DNA of 64,000 nucleotides from Clostridium sp. UBA4108 (GCA_002381695.1 DFXM01000039.1:102121-166120); one strand, 5' to 3'; positions 1-9,126 are shown, counted from the stretch's first letter. The notes: generated from the sequence alone by a model not told the origin. Program-made: numbers and translations.

Positions 1-259
1 ATTGCAGTCCATTTGAATTTTAGGATTTGTTTTAATATAGTGTTGATAATGAACTATATATTAAAACAAAGCGTTTCGAAAGCTTGATCTACTAAGACTC
101 TATTCAGGTAAATAGAATAATTATTTACTAAAGAAATATTTCAAAAGATTATAAAAGGAAGAGATAAACAATTTTAAATAAAATATTTAAGTAATATGTA
201 TAAACTTTCAGAGAAAATATTCGACTATAAGAATATAGAAATCAATTAGGAGTGAAAAT
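1..259. other. AT-rich leader region upstream of flgM
   Basis: No open frame with a convincing start and ribosome binding site is visible before flgM. The stretch is very AT-rich. Its only supported signal is the SigD-like promoter at 201-227. I cannot identify the end of any upstream gene, so the preceding neighbour must lie outside the window. Confidence 0.5.
201..227 (+). promoter_or_regulatory. candidate SigD (sigma-28) promoter of flgM operon
   Basis: TAAA at 201-204 is followed by 15 bases and then TTCGACTA at 220-227. The CGA core sits at the same distance as in the better SigD-type promoters at 8194, 9233 and 28531. The last bases (CTA instead of TAT/TAA) are off consensus, so this is the weakest of the four. 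SigD control of flgM-flgK-flgL is normal for late flagellar genes. Confidence 0.45.
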
Positions 260-550
260 ATGAAGATAAATAATATAAATAGCAACACTCTATATATAAA
301 TAAATATAAAAACAACGAGGATAAAGTTAATAAAAGTAACATTAACTTAGCTAAAAAAGAAGGACCTGATAAGTGTGAGTTGTCTTCTGTAGGAAAGGCT
401 CTTAATAATTTATCCATAGAAGAGGAGATCTATGGAGTTAGTGATAAGAAAGTAGAGGAGATTAAAGCTTCAATTTCCACAGGAAATTATAAGGTTGATA
501 CAAAAGCTTTAACAGAAGCTATGATGAAAGCTATGAGGGGTGAAATATAG
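260..550 (+). CDS. flgM: FlgM, anti-sigma-28 factor
   Basis: The product is a small (96 aa) charged cytoplasmic protein of the FlgM family. FlgM binds the flagellar sigma factor SigD and blocks late gene transcription until the hook is complete and FlgM is exported. The C-terminal half has the family pattern: a short helix with EEIYGVSDKKVEEIKASI, then the G-Y-VD-KALTEAMMKAM motif. The N-terminus is low complexity and Asn/Lys rich, as usual for the unstructured export part. It starts with ATG after AGGAGTG and abuts flgN. Its target sigD lies in this window at 50713. Confidence 0.9.
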   Translation: MKINNINSNTLYINKYKNNEDKVNKSNINLAKKEGPDKCELSSVGKALNNLSIEEEIYGVSDKKVEEIKASISTGNYKVDTKALTEAMMKAMRGEI

Positions 551-961
551 GTGAAAGACCAACTAAAGATAATACTTAAGGAAGAGCTAGAGGCAATGAC
601 AGCACTAATAACAATTTTGGAAGTTCAGCATGGGTTATTAGTTCAGCAGAGTGTTTACGAATTAGAAAAGATAACTAAGGATATAGAAGATTGTAGTAAA
701 AACTTAGCAATGTGTGAAAGCAAAAGAAGAAGCCTTGTAGGAAGACAATCTATGAGTGAGATTGTGGATGGCTTAAAGGATATTGAAGTACAGAAGATTT
801 ATGATGAAGTAGTTAGAGCTGTTAATGCTCTCTATGTTCAAAAGGAAACAAATGACATGCTATTAAAGCAGAGTTTGAGTTTTACAAACTCAATGTTAGC
901 TATGGTAAGTCCTAAAAAAGAAAACTTAACTTACAATGGGTATGGAAAAATAAAGAAATAA
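551..961 (+). CDS. flgN: FlgN-like export chaperone for FlgK/FlgL
   Basis: This 136-aa, mostly helical, charged protein has the size and position of FlgN, the cytoplasmic chaperone that delivers the hook-filament junction proteins FlgK and FlgL to the export gate. It lies directly between flgM and flgK, the standard Firmicute arrangement. It begins with GTG immediately after the flgM stop, which suggests translational coupling. No enzymatic motif is visible. The assignment rests on context, helical character and length, since FlgN sequences are poorly conserved. Confidence 0.75.
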   Translation: MKDQLKIILKEELEAMTALITILEVQHGLLVQQSVYELEKITKDIEDCSKNLAMCESKRRSLVGRQSMSEIVDGLKDIEVQKIYDEVVRAVNALYVQKETNDMLLKQSLSFTNSMLAMVSPKKENLTYNGYGKIKK

Positions 962-972
962 GGAGAATTAAA

Positions 973-2700
973 ATGTCAGGATTATTTGCAACTTTAAATA
1001 TATCTAAGACAGGGATGTTTGCACAACAGCAGTATATTAATGTAACATCTCATAATATGTCAAATGCACGAACTGAAGGATATTCAAGGCAACACGTAGT
1101 GCTTGAAGCAGCAAGACCACAAACCATATATGGTGGAGCAGGACAAATTGGTACAGGGGTTAACGTAGCATCTATAGAAAGAACTAGAAATCAATTTCTA
1201 GATTATCAAATAAGGAAAGAAAGTACTCACCTTAATCAATATGGAGTTAGATCCGATTATTTAAGCCAAGTTGAAGGGATTTTTAATGAGCCATCTGATA
1301 CGGGGATATCAAAACTCATGTCTGAACTTTTTGATGCATGGCAAATTCTTTCAACAAATTCAGATAAATCAGATGCAAGAACTGTTGTTGCACAAAAGGC
1401 AAAGGCATTAGCAGATGAGTTGAACCATAATTATAAGAAGTTAAATGATACAAAAACAAATGCTCTAAGTGAAATTCAACAGAATGTTTTTGAAGTAAAT
1501 AGCATTTTAGATCAACTTAATTCAGTTAATAAAGAAATTATAACAGTTACAATAGCAGGTAATAATCCCAATGATTTGATGGATAGAAGAGATCTTCTAT
1601 TAGATAAATTAAGCACCAAATTTGGAATAGATACAAAAAATCAGAATTTAAATGGTATGTTAATAACCCCAGAAGGGCAGTCTGATATAAACTTTGTTAG
1701 AAATCAGGACAATGAAAAAGTAAGAAAATTGGCTTATGTATCAGAAATTAAAGTTGATAAAAACACAAATGAACGTACAATAGTTTATTATAAAAATGGT
1801 GATATGACTTCCTCAGATAATAGGGTTGAGATTACCATGAGTGAGGAAGATTTTAAAAAATTAGATGGTAAAGTAGGACCAGGAAGTGTTTTTTTAACTA
1901 ATGAAGATGGTCAAATTGTTGATAAGAACGGTAACCCTTCAAGTAAGGGAGAAAGCATAAAAAATAGTATATTTGATACATCATCAGGAGTTATAGGAGG
2001 ACTTCAATCTATTGATAAGGATGTAGATGGGTATATAGAGCAAATGGACACCCTTGCAAAGACTATAGCTTTTGCAGTAAATGCAGTTCACACAGAAGGA
2101 ATACCAGCAGATAAACAGATTCCTTTCTTTATAAATAAAAATTTAACACCTCCAGCAGATATCATGGATTTTGATGGAATAAATGCAGGGAATATCACCA
2201 TAAATCCTGAAATTTTGAAGAATCCAATGCTTATTGAGGCCGGCAAAAAAGATAGTAGTGGAGAGGGAGATGGAAAAAGAGCGTTAGCCATTGCTCAACT
2301 AAGAGATTATAGACTAAATATAACGAATATACAAAATGGAAAAGATGCTAATGGGGACCCATATGACTACGATAAATTTGTAGAAGAGCATTTTGGTGAT
2401 ACAGCAGAAGGGAGTATTCCTGAGAGCAAAGAAATATCTGGTGGTATGAAAATAGAAGGATTTTATAAAAATTCTATTAACAAATTAGGAGTTCAAGCTG
2501 AAGAGGCAAATAGAATTGTAGAGAATCAATCGGAATTGTTAAAGGGATTGCTGAGTAGGAGACAATCGGTATCCGCTGTATCAATTGATGAAGAGACCAT
2601 TAACTTAGTACAATTCCAACATGCGTTTCAAGCTAATGCCAAGGTTATATCTACTGTAGATCAATTGCTAGATGTAGTAGTAAATGGGCTGGTAAGATAA
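973..2700 (+). CDS. flgK: FlgK, hook-filament junction protein 1
   Basis: FlgK (575 aa) forms the first ring joining hook and filament. The N-terminus has the rod/hook-family pattern, an LNISKTGMFAQQQYINVTSHNMSNA stretch around residues 8-32. The C-terminus ends with the matching D0 helix (SIDEETINLVQFQHAFQANAK, then the LLDVVVNGLV end). The long middle is the variable surface part. An AAGGAGAA ribosome site precedes the ATG. It sits between its chaperone gene flgN and flgL, consistent with one late operon. Confidence 0.95.
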   Translation: MSGLFATLNISKTGMFAQQQYINVTSHNMSNARTEGYSRQHVVLEAARPQTIYGGAGQIGTGVNVASIERTRNQFLDYQIRKESTHLNQYGVRSDYLSQVEGIFNEPSDTGISKLMSELFDAWQILSTNSDKSDARTVVAQKAKALADELNHNYKKLNDTKTNALSEIQQNVFEVNSILDQLNSVNKEIITVTIAGNNPNDLMDRRDLLLDKLSTKFGIDTKNQNLNGMLITPEGQSDINFVRNQDNEKVRKLAYVSEIKVDKNTNERTIVYYKNGDMTSSDNRVEITMSEEDFKKLDGKVGPGSVFLTNEDGQIVDKNGNPSSKGESIKNSIFDTSSGVIGGLQSIDKDVDGYIEQMDTLAKTIAFAVNAVHTEGIPADKQIPFFINKNLTPPADIMDFDGINAGNITINPEILKNPMLIEAGKKDSSGEGDGKRALAIAQLRDYRLNITNIQNGKDANGDPYDYDKFVEEHFGDTAEGSIPESKEISGGMKIEGFYKNSINKLGVQAEEANRIVENQSELLKGLLSRRQSVSAVSIDEETINLVQFQHAFQANAKVISTVDQLLDVVVNGLVR

Positions 2701-2711
2701 GGGGTGTATAT

Positions 2712-3917
2712 ATGAGAATTACAAATAGTATGCTAGTAACAGGTTTTCTTGGAGATATGAATAGAAACCTAACTGCATTGAATAAGGTTATGAAACAAAT
2801 AGACACAGGTAAGCAATTTTCAAAACCATCTGATGCTCCATTTAAAGTTGCACGTTCTATGCAAATGTATACGGAGATAGATGCAAATAAACAATATAAT
2901 AGCAATATTAAAGATACGATTAACTGGATGGATACAACAGGGGAAGCAATGACTCATGCTACCAAGTCTCTTCAAAGAATTAGAGTGCTAATGGTTGCAG
3001 CAGGAGATGCAGCTTATGGTAGCTCAGAGCTGAAAGCAATACAGGATGAGATAAATGAAAAAGTAGCTGAATTCGGACAAATATTAAATACGAGTTTTGA
3101 TGGAAAATATATATTTGCAGGTACAGACTCTACAAAGAGGCCTATAAGTGTAGAGGGGAAAGTAAGTTCAGAACCTCTTCCAGGAACAACGGCAAAGCTT
3201 AATGTAACCAATAAGGGATATAAAGGTGAAGCAACTAATTTTACTGTTAAATTTGATGGAGTAAATGGGGAATTTAACATTGAAAAAGCTGATGGTACCA
3301 CAGAAACCATTACTGAAGATGAATTAAAATTAAAAGGAAATGTGCTAAACATTGATGGTGTTGAACTTGATTTTAATTCTATGGTTGCAGATCCAACATT
3401 TAAAGATGGTGATACTTGGGAGGTTACTGTAGAGCCAAGTAAAAATTCAATTTCAATAAGTGGGAATGAGGATAATATAAGTGAAAAACTTAAAGTAGAA
3501 ATCTCCTCTGGGGTTGTAGTTGATTATAATATTAGTGCAACTGAAATATTAAAGTTTAAGGATAAAGATGGAAAAGAAGTAGAGGCATCTAAGATATTTG
3601 ATGATATATTGACAAATTTATCGGATCCTTCAACTAAAGATAAAGTAATTGAAGAAAATTTAGATCAAATAGATAAGATTATTAACAATATGCTTAGCCT
3701 AAATTCTAAAGTTGGAACAATACAAAATAGAATGGAAAGTGCTAAAGACATAAATGAAGCCCAGAACTTTGATCTAACAGAAATTTTATCTGGAAATGAA
3801 GATATAGATTTTGTAGAAAAAAATATGGAACTTGCTGTGCTTCAAACAGTATATATGGCATCACTGCAAACTAGCGCTAAGGTACTACAACCAACAATCT
3901 TAGATTTCATAAAATAA
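2712..3917 (+). CDS. flgL: FlgL, hook-filament junction protein 2
   Basis: FlgL is a flagellin-related junction protein between FlgK and the filament. The N-terminal helix (MRITNSMLVTGFLGDMNRN) and a flagellin-like D1 segment with GKQFSKPSDAP are present. The C-terminal helix has the ELAVLQTVYMASLQTSAKVLQPTILDFI pattern seen across FlgL proteins. At 401 aa it is longer than short FlgL forms because of a variable central domain at about residues 150-270. It follows flgK by 11 bases with a GGGGTG ribosome site. Confidence 0.93.
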   Translation: MRITNSMLVTGFLGDMNRNLTALNKVMKQIDTGKQFSKPSDAPFKVARSMQMYTEIDANKQYNSNIKDTINWMDTTGEAMTHATKSLQRIRVLMVAAGDAAYGSSELKAIQDEINEKVAEFGQILNTSFDGKYIFAGTDSTKRPISVEGKVSSEPLPGTTAKLNVTNKGYKGEATNFTVKFDGVNGEFNIEKADGTTETITEDELKLKGNVLNIDGVELDFNSMVADPTFKDGDTWEVTVEPSKNSISISGNEDNISEKLKVEISSGVVVDYNISATEILKFKDKDGKEVEASKIFDDILTNLSDPSTKDKVIEENLDQIDKIINNMLSLNSKVGTIQNRMESAKDINEAQNFDLTEILSGNEDIDFVEKNMELAVLQTVYMASLQTSAKVLQPTILDFIK

Positions 3918-4017
3918 TATTTAGAATTAAGTGTGTAGAAATTAGAATCACTTGATAAAGCTCCCAGAGGGACATTGTATACATTCTACATAATAAATGA
4001 AATTAGGAGTGAAGAAA

Positions 4018-4440
4018 ATGAAATTTAACACTAAAATCAATGGAGTTATACAGTTTGAAGAAAAGGATATTTTAAGTTTTAAATGTGGATTGCCAGGTTT
4101 TGAAACTTTAAATAAGTTTATATTAGCAGAAGTAGAAGAATCACCATTTAAGATACTTCACTCTATAGAGGAAGAAACTGCCGGGTTTGTAGTAATTAGT
4201 CCATTTGACTTTATAGAAAATTATGAATTTCAATTACCTGAGGATATAATAAATAATTTAGACATTAACAATGAGAAAGATGTTTTAGTATTAAATACAG
4301 TAACCTTAAATAGTGATGTGAAGAAATTAACCACCAACTTGAGAGCACCGATTATTATAAATTTGAAAAATAATTTAGGGTATCAACTAATATTGGATGG
4401 GGAAAAATATAGTATTAAACATCCACTAAATAAGGAGTGA
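4018..4440 (+). CDS. fliW: FliW, flagellin-binding antagonist of CsrA
   Basis: FliW binds free flagellin and, when flagellin has been exported, binds and inhibits CsrA, closing the homeostatic loop on flagellin translation. The 140-aa product has the family N-terminus MKFNTKINGVIQFEEKDI and the FKCGLPGFETLNKFIL motif. An upstream in-frame ATG at 3997 has no ribosome site, whereas AGGAG at 4005-4009 is 8 bases before ATG 4018, so I chose the latter. It is followed after 4 bases by csrA, the typical Firmicute pair. Confidence 0.93.
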   Translation: MKFNTKINGVIQFEEKDILSFKCGLPGFETLNKFILAEVEESPFKILHSIEEETAGFVVISPFDFIENYEFQLPEDIINNLDINNEKDVLVLNTVTLNSDVKKLTTNLRAPIIINLKNNLGYQLILDGEKYSIKHPLNKE

Positions 4441-4444
4441 TAGT

Positions 4445-4660
4445 ATGTTAGTGCTAACAAGAAAACAAGGTGAAGGACTTAAATTAGGAAATGATATAGA
4501 AATAACTGTGGTAAAGTTGGAAGATAATACAGTAAAGTTAGCCATAAGTGCTCCTAAGGATATAAAAATTTTAAGAAGTGAGCTATATGATGAGGTAAAA
4601 GAAGAGAATAAAAAAGCTATTGATATGGATATGGGAATTTTAAAGCAATATGGTAAATAG
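4445..4660 (+). CDS. csrA: CsrA, RNA-binding translational regulator
   Basis: CsrA is a dimeric RNA-binding protein that recognises GGA motifs in hairpin loops and at Shine-Dalgarno sites. The 71-aa product has the diagnostic start MLVLTRKQGEGLKLGNDIEI, the VKLAISAPKDIKILRSELY core and the usual charged tail. In motile Firmicutes its best-known target is the flagellin mRNA. A fitting site is present in the fliC leader here (8255-8287). It is almost certainly co-transcribed with fliW. Confidence 0.97.
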   Translation: MLVLTRKQGEGLKLGNDIEITVVKLEDNTVKLAISAPKDIKILRSELYDEVKEENKKAIDMDMGILKQYGK

Positions 4661-4695
4661 AGTATAGATATTATATTTAATATGGGGGAAGAATC

Positions 4696-5043
4696 ATGGA
4701 GATTAATAGGGTTAATAATACATCTATGGAAAGTGCTTCTATGAACAAAGAATCTTTAGAAGTAAAAATTGATACTAAAGCTGAGAATGAAGTCACTAAA
4801 GATAATACAGAGAAACCTACCCTAAAAGATGTTCAAAAGGCAGTGGAAAAGCTTAATAAATTTATAGAAGATGAGCATATTTATGCTAAATATGAGATGC
4901 ATGATAAGTTTAATCAAATTATGATTAAGCTTATAAATCAAGACACTAAAGAAATTATTTTAGAGGTTCCACCTAAAAAAATATTGGATATGGTTGCAAA
5001 AATGTGCGAGATGGTAGGGGTTTTGATAGATAAAAAAGCGTAG
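4696..5043 (+). CDS. flaG: FlaG family flagellar protein
   Basis: The 115-aa protein has a disordered, charged N-terminus. Its C-terminal FlaG domain includes the YEMHDKFNQIMIKLINQDTK segment and the EIILEVPPKKILDMVAKM motif, which is highly typical. FlaG proteins influence filament length or flagellin assembly, but their exact mechanism is unsettled. It lies between csrA and fliS/fliD, as in many Firmicutes. Ribosome site GGGGGAAG precedes the ATG. Confidence 0.9.
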   Translation: MEINRVNNTSMESASMNKESLEVKIDTKAENEVTKDNTEKPTLKDVQKAVEKLNKFIEDEHIYAKYEMHDKFNQIMIKLINQDTKEIILEVPPKKILDMVAKMCEMVGVLIDKKA

Positions 5044-5301
5044 TCACTTCGTTACAGAGAAGTTCGCTAAAGCGAAGAGAAGGGCAATCTTTAATTTTAG
5101 AGAGGTGTTCGCTTTGCTCACAGAGAAATATAAGGAGTGCTTGTAGAGAATAGAGGTTGGTCACTTTATAACAGGGAAGTTTTGGTGACTAAAGTAACTT
5201 TAATAGAAAGTTATTATTAGAAATAATAACTAAAAAGTAACAGGGATGTAATAGTTGTAGTTTTATTTATAATTATAGATTTGAATTGTGAGGGAAATGG
5301 A
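5044..5301. repeat. flaG-fliS spacer with degenerate repeats and a small hairpin
   Basis: This 258-base gap has no gene. It contains two related copies of a unit of about 22 bases (GTCACTTnnTnACAGnGAAGTT) at 5043-5064 and 5160-5181. A shorter partial echo (ACAGGGA) lies near 5239. Next to the first copy, TTCGC TAAA GCGAA at 5063-5076 forms a short stem-loop. It could be a decayed repeat element or a processed mRNA spacer. I see no clear promoter. Confidence 0.45.
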
Positions 5302-5682
5302 ATGTTTAATGCTAATGCATATAATACTTATAAAAATAACAGTGTAAACTATGCTTCTAAAGAACAATTATTATTAATGTTACTAGATGGGGCAGTAAAA
5401 TTTTCAAAGATAGGTAGACAAGCTATTTTAGATAAGAATGCTAAAAAGGCTCATGAAAATATAATAAAAACACAAGATATATTTTATGAACTAATAGTTA
5501 CGCTAGATTTATCACAAGGTGGTGACTGGGGTCAAAGCCTCATGGAAGTTTATAAATTTATAGTAGATAAACTAGTAGAAAGTAATATAAATAAAGATGT
5601 AAAAATCATGGATGAAATACTTCCAGTGATTGAAGGAATAAGAGATATGTGGTATGAGGCTTATAATAAGTCAAAAAAGTAA
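5302..5682 (+). CDS. fliS: FliS, flagellin export chaperone
   Basis: FliS binds the C-terminal helix of flagellin in the cytoplasm, prevents premature assembly and hands it to the export gate. The product (126 aa from the chosen start) has the family signature: N-terminal AYNTYKNNSV, then KEQLLLMLLDGAVKFSKIGRQAI, and later a YEAYNK-type end. A TTG frame opens at 5281, but the AGGG at 5291-5294 is correctly spaced from ATG 5302. It lies directly upstream of fliD. Confidence 0.93.
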   Translation: MFNANAYNTYKNNSVNYASKEQLLLMLLDGAVKFSKIGRQAILDKNAKKAHENIIKTQDIFYELIVTLDLSQGGDWGQSLMEVYKFIVDKLVESNINKDVKIMDEILPVIEGIRDMWYEAYNKSKK

Positions 5683-5699
5683 TTTAGGGGGATGATTGA

Positions 5700-7823
5700 A
5701 TGAGAGTAACAGGACTTGCAACGGGTATGGATACCGATACAATGGTAAAGCAAATGCTTATACCATATCAAACTAAAGTAGATAGAGCGAAACAGAGTAA
5801 GGATGTTATGGCTATTAAACAGCAGCTTTACAGAGATGTGACAAAGGACTTAAATGATTTATATAAAAAATACTTTGATCTTACTTCATCTACAAGTTTA
5901 GTAATGAGTAGTACTTATAAAACTTCAATATTTAAAAGTTCTTCAGATGCAATTTCAGCAGTAGGTTTAGCTGGCGGTAAGGTTGGAAATTATAAGGTAG
6001 ACATAAAAGAAAAAGCTGATTCTGCTAGGATTAGTTTAGATAAACAAGCATTGGATAGTTTAGGCGATAAGTTTGAAATATCTGTTAATGGTGAAGAGTT
6101 TGCAAAAGGAAAACTAGTAGAAATAGATTTAACTGGCATTGATAAATCTAATAGCGCTGAAGTTACTCAAAGGATAAATAGTGCTTTGAAGAAAGCTGGA
6201 GTAGATGTAACTGCATCACAAAGTACAATAAGTGGAAATATAGAAATATTAACCAAAAGTACTGGTATAAGTAAAAGTTTAGAGATTAAGGCTTTTAATA
6301 GTAAAACTCCAGCAGATTTATCAAATATAGATTTTTCTGAAATAAAGGGAAAGGTTTTAGAAGTTAATATTAATGGAAAGATAAAAAGAATAGACTTAAC
6401 AGCAGCCGATCTTCCAGAAGATGAAGTTATAAAAAGAATTAATAAGGTTTTAGAAGGTGAAGGAAAAGCTGAAGTAGGCGCAGATGGAAAAATTAAATTA
6501 TCTACTTTGGCAACAGGAAATGGAAATAAAATTTCAGCAGTAGTTAGAAACTCAATAGTATCAGATATGGGAACTGATACAGAAGAAGCTACAATAACTT
6601 TAAACTTAGATGATCTTAAAAATAAGAAAACTAGTTTTATTGTCAATGGAAAATCAATAGAATTAGATTTAACTAAATTAGATCCGGGAGATGATGGTGT
6701 AGTAGATAATGCTGATATTGAAAAGAAAATAAAAGATACCTTTGGAACAGCATTGGATATTAATTTTAATGGTAATGATGTGGAATTTAAGACTAAAACT
6801 ACTGGCATGGAACAAGAAATAAAAGTATTGGGAGAAGAAACTCAATTAAATAATACCACAGCAACAGAAGGATACACTGATAATGTTGGTACAACTCATA
6901 TAGCGAAGATAAGTGGAAAAGATATAAAGGGGACAATCATAGATACCTATGGAAATAAGGCTTCATTTGGATATGGAACAGAAACTCCTCCTGCAGGATA
7001 TGAAAATGATATATCAGATAAGGTTAAAGGTAATACATTTATCATAGATAATGTAAAATTTGATATAAGTGATGTGACTACCGAAGCGGTTACTCTTACA
7101 GGAAAAGCTGATACCAGTGAACTTATGAAAACACTTAAAACCTTTGTTGAAGATTATAATAAAATAACTGCTAAAGTAGATAAGATGATTAATGAGAAAA
7201 AGCAGTATAGTTATCAACCACTTACAGATGAGCAGAAAAAGGAAATGTCAGAAGAAGAAATAAAGCTTTGGAATGAGAAATGTAAGCAAGGGCTATTAAA
7301 AAGAGATGATATTTTATCAGGAATACAAAGAGATTTAAGAGAAGCTTTTATGACGCCTGTGGCTGGAAGCAATTTATCATTAAATAGTATAGGGATTTCA
7401 TTCAGTGATGATTATATAACCAAATCAGGTCAGTTAGTAATAAATGAAGAAAAACTATCAAAAGCACTAGAAGAAAATTCTGATGATGTTCTAAAAATGT
7501 TTACAACCATACCAGATTCTTCAGTAGCTGAAAGTGATAAGTATAAGAATACTGGTATAATGCAAAGGGTTAAAACTATTATTAATGATACTGCCATATC
7601 ATCTACTTCTGATTTAGTGAAAAAAGCTGGATATGAGGGTAAGAAAGAGTATGATAATGAATTATATAAATCAATGCAAGAGAAAGAAAAACAAATTAAA
7701 GATCTTGAAAAAATGGTAAAGACAAAAGAAAATGCGTATTATTTACAATTTGCTAATTTAGAGAAGGTTATGAATCAATTAAACTCTCAACAGAGTTGGT
7801 TAATGCAACAGTTTGGCGGTTAA
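5700..7823 (+). CDS. fliD: FliD, filament cap protein
   Basis: FliD forms the cap at the filament tip that folds incoming flagellin. The N-terminus has the typical MRVTGLATGMDTDTMVKQML. The C-terminus has the long coiled-coil region with a QFANLEKVMNQLNSQQSWL ending, a strong FliD hallmark. At 707 aa it is on the large side, with extended variable domains in the middle (about residues 80-450). Those domains would be surface-exposed in the cap. It is closely followed by a fliT-like gene. Confidence 0.95.
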   Translation: MRVTGLATGMDTDTMVKQMLIPYQTKVDRAKQSKDVMAIKQQLYRDVTKDLNDLYKKYFDLTSSTSLVMSSTYKTSIFKSSSDAISAVGLAGGKVGNYKVDIKEKADSARISLDKQALDSLGDKFEISVNGEEFAKGKLVEIDLTGIDKSNSAEVTQRINSALKKAGVDVTASQSTISGNIEILTKSTGISKSLEIKAFNSKTPADLSNIDFSEIKGKVLEVNINGKIKRIDLTAADLPEDEVIKRINKVLEGEGKAEVGADGKIKLSTLATGNGNKISAVVRNSIVSDMGTDTEEATITLNLDDLKNKKTSFIVNGKSIELDLTKLDPGDDGVVDNADIEKKIKDTFGTALDINFNGNDVEFKTKTTGMEQEIKVLGEETQLNNTTATEGYTDNVGTTHIAKISGKDIKGTIIDTYGNKASFGYGTETPPAGYENDISDKVKGNTFIIDNVKFDISDVTTEAVTLTGKADTSELMKTLKTFVEDYNKITAKVDKMINEKKQYSYQPLTDEQKKEMSEEEIKLWNEKCKQGLLKRDDILSGIQRDLREAFMTPVAGSNLSLNSIGISFSDDYITKSGQLVINEEKLSKALEENSDDVLKMFTTIPDSSVAESDKYKNTGIMQRVKTIINDTAISSTSDLVKKAGYEGKKEYDNELYKSMQEKEKQIKDLEKMVKTKENAYYLQFANLEKVMNQLNSQQSWLMQQFGG

Positions 7824-7841
7824 TGCATTTGGAGGTATATA

Positions 7842-8174
7842 GTGAATAATGGAAAAGAGCTCTTTATTAAATATAAAGAGTTAACTTTAGAAATAGAAAA
7901 ATTCATTGAAAGTAATAATGTTGATAATATTCAAATCCTTATAGATGAAAGACAAAATTTATTATCACAAATGGAAGTTATTGATAAACAGCAAGCCAGA
8001 AAGTGGATTAAAGAGTTAAGTATAAAAGAAGATCATGAGAGAGTAGGTATTTTGATAGAGGAAAAAAAGAGAGACATAAGGCTGGAACTTCATAAACTAC
8101 AAGAGAGTAAAAAAATAAATATAGGATATAACAACAGGAATAAAAGCGGATTATACTTTTCTCAAAAAATATAA
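7842..8174 (+). CDS. fliT: FliT-like flagellar chaperone
   Basis: This 110-aa, highly charged helical protein begins with GTG after GGAGGT. It follows fliD, the usual site of fliT, whose product is the cytoplasmic chaperone for FliD. The pattern of an N-terminal helix (YKELTLEIEKFIES), a DERQNLLSQMEVID segment and then a basic helix fits FliT proteins of Firmicutes. These are poorly conserved, so the assignment rests partly on position. Confidence 0.65.
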   Translation: MNNGKELFIKYKELTLEIEKFIESNNVDNIQILIDERQNLLSQMEVIDKQQARKWIKELSIKEDHERVGILIEEKKRDIRLELHKLQESKKINIGYNNRNKSGLYFSQKI

Positions 8175-8193
8175 AAAAATTTATAAAAAACTA

Positions 8194-8220
8194 TAAAGTT
8201 ATATATTTATATAACGATAT
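8194..8220 (+). promoter_or_regulatory. SigD promoter of fliC
   Basis: TAAA at 8194-8197, a 15-base spacer and AACGATAT at 8213-8220 match the flagellar sigma-28 consensus TAAA-N15-GCCGATAT except for two bases. Transcription would start near 8227, giving a leader of about 70 bases that contains the CsrA hairpin. The same architecture recurs at 9233 and 28531. Confidence 0.8.
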
Positions 8221-8254
8221 AATTAATAGATGAATTCATCAAAACAAAATAAAA

Positions 8255-8287
8255 GGCAAGGATGCCGAATTTAAAAATCAAGGAGGA
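8255..8287 (+). promoter_or_regulatory. CsrA-binding region in the fliC leader
   Basis: GGCA (8255-8258) and TGCC (8263-8266) form a stem that presents AGGA (8259-8262) exactly as the loop, the textbook CsrA target. A second GGA-containing site, AGGAGGA at 8281-8287, is the Shine-Dalgarno sequence of fliC. Two sites about 20 bases apart, the second covering the ribosome site, mirror the known Bacillus subtilis hag arrangement. Bound CsrA should block translation of flagellin until FliW removes it. Confidence 0.75.
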
Positions 8288-8295
8288 ATTTTATT

Positions 8296-9126
8296 ATGAT
8301 TATCAATCACAATATGAACGCATTAAATGCACACAGAAACATGGGAATCAACACTACTGCATCAGGAAAGTCAATGGAAAAATTATCTTCAGGTTTAAGA
8401 ATAAATAGAGCTGGAGATGACGCAGCAGGACTTTCAATTTCTGAAAAAATGAGAGGACAAATTAGAGGTTTAGATCAAGCTTCAAGAAACTCTCAAGATG
8501 GTATCTCTATGATACAAACAGCAGAGGGATCTTTACAAGAAACACAAAGTATACTTCAAAGAATGAGAGAACTAGCTGTACAAGCTGCTAACGATACTAA
8601 CGTTACTGTAGATAGAGCTGCTATACAATCAGAATTAACATCATTAACATCAGAAATAGACAGAATTGCAAAAACAACTCAATTTAATGAAAAAGATCTA
8701 TTAAATGGGAATTTAGCAACTTCTGGAGCAAAGCTTCAAATAGGTGCTAATGCAGACGCTAATTTAACATTAGAAATTAAAATTAAGGATATGAGTTCAA
8801 GTGCACTAAAAATTACTAATACAAATGTAAAAGTAACTACTCATGATGAAGCTCAAACATCTATAACTAGCATTAATGATGCTATAAAAGCAGTATCAAC
8901 TCAAAGATCAGAGCTTGGTGCAGCTCAAAACAGATTAGAGCATACTGTAGCTAACTTAGATAATGCTTCAGAAAACTTAACAGCTGCAGAATCAAGAGTA
9001 AGAGATGTTGATATGGCTAAAGAAATGATGAGTTTCTCTAAAAATAATATTCTTCAACAAGCTGCACAAGCAATGCTTGCACAAGCTAATCAACAACCAC
9101 AAGGAGTATTACAATTATTAAGATAA
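8296..9126 (+). CDS. fliC: FliC (Hag), major flagellin
   Basis: This is the filament subunit. The N-terminal D0/D1 region (MIINHNMNALNAHRNMG, then SSGLRINRAGDDAAGLSISEKMRGQIRGL) and the C-terminal helix ending QANQQPQGVLQLLR are near-consensus. At 276 aa it has almost no D2/D3 outer domains, so the exposed surface is the short middle at about residues 145-190. That is where O-glycans are usually attached. It has its own SigD promoter, a CsrA-controlled leader and a terminator. The adjacent glycan genes suggest it is glycosylated. Confidence 0.97.
   Translation: MIINHNMNALNAHRNMGINTTASGKSMEKLSSGLRINRAGDDAAGLSISEKMRGQIRGLDQASRNSQDGISMIQTAEGSLQETQSILQRMRELAVQAANDTNVTVDRAAIQSELTSLTSEIDRIAKTTQFNEKDLLNGNLATSGAKLQIGANADANLTLEIKIKDMSSSALKITNTNVKVTTHDEAQTSITSINDAIKAVSTQRSELGAAQNRLEHTVANLDNASENLTAAESRVRDVDMAKEMMSFSKNNILQQAAQAMLAQANQQPQGVLQLLR

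Noticed and set aside
6167..6808. A 213-codon minus-strand frame inside fliD
   Set aside because: Opposite a well-conserved fliD. Composition is typical of antisense frames in AT-rich genes, with no start signal.
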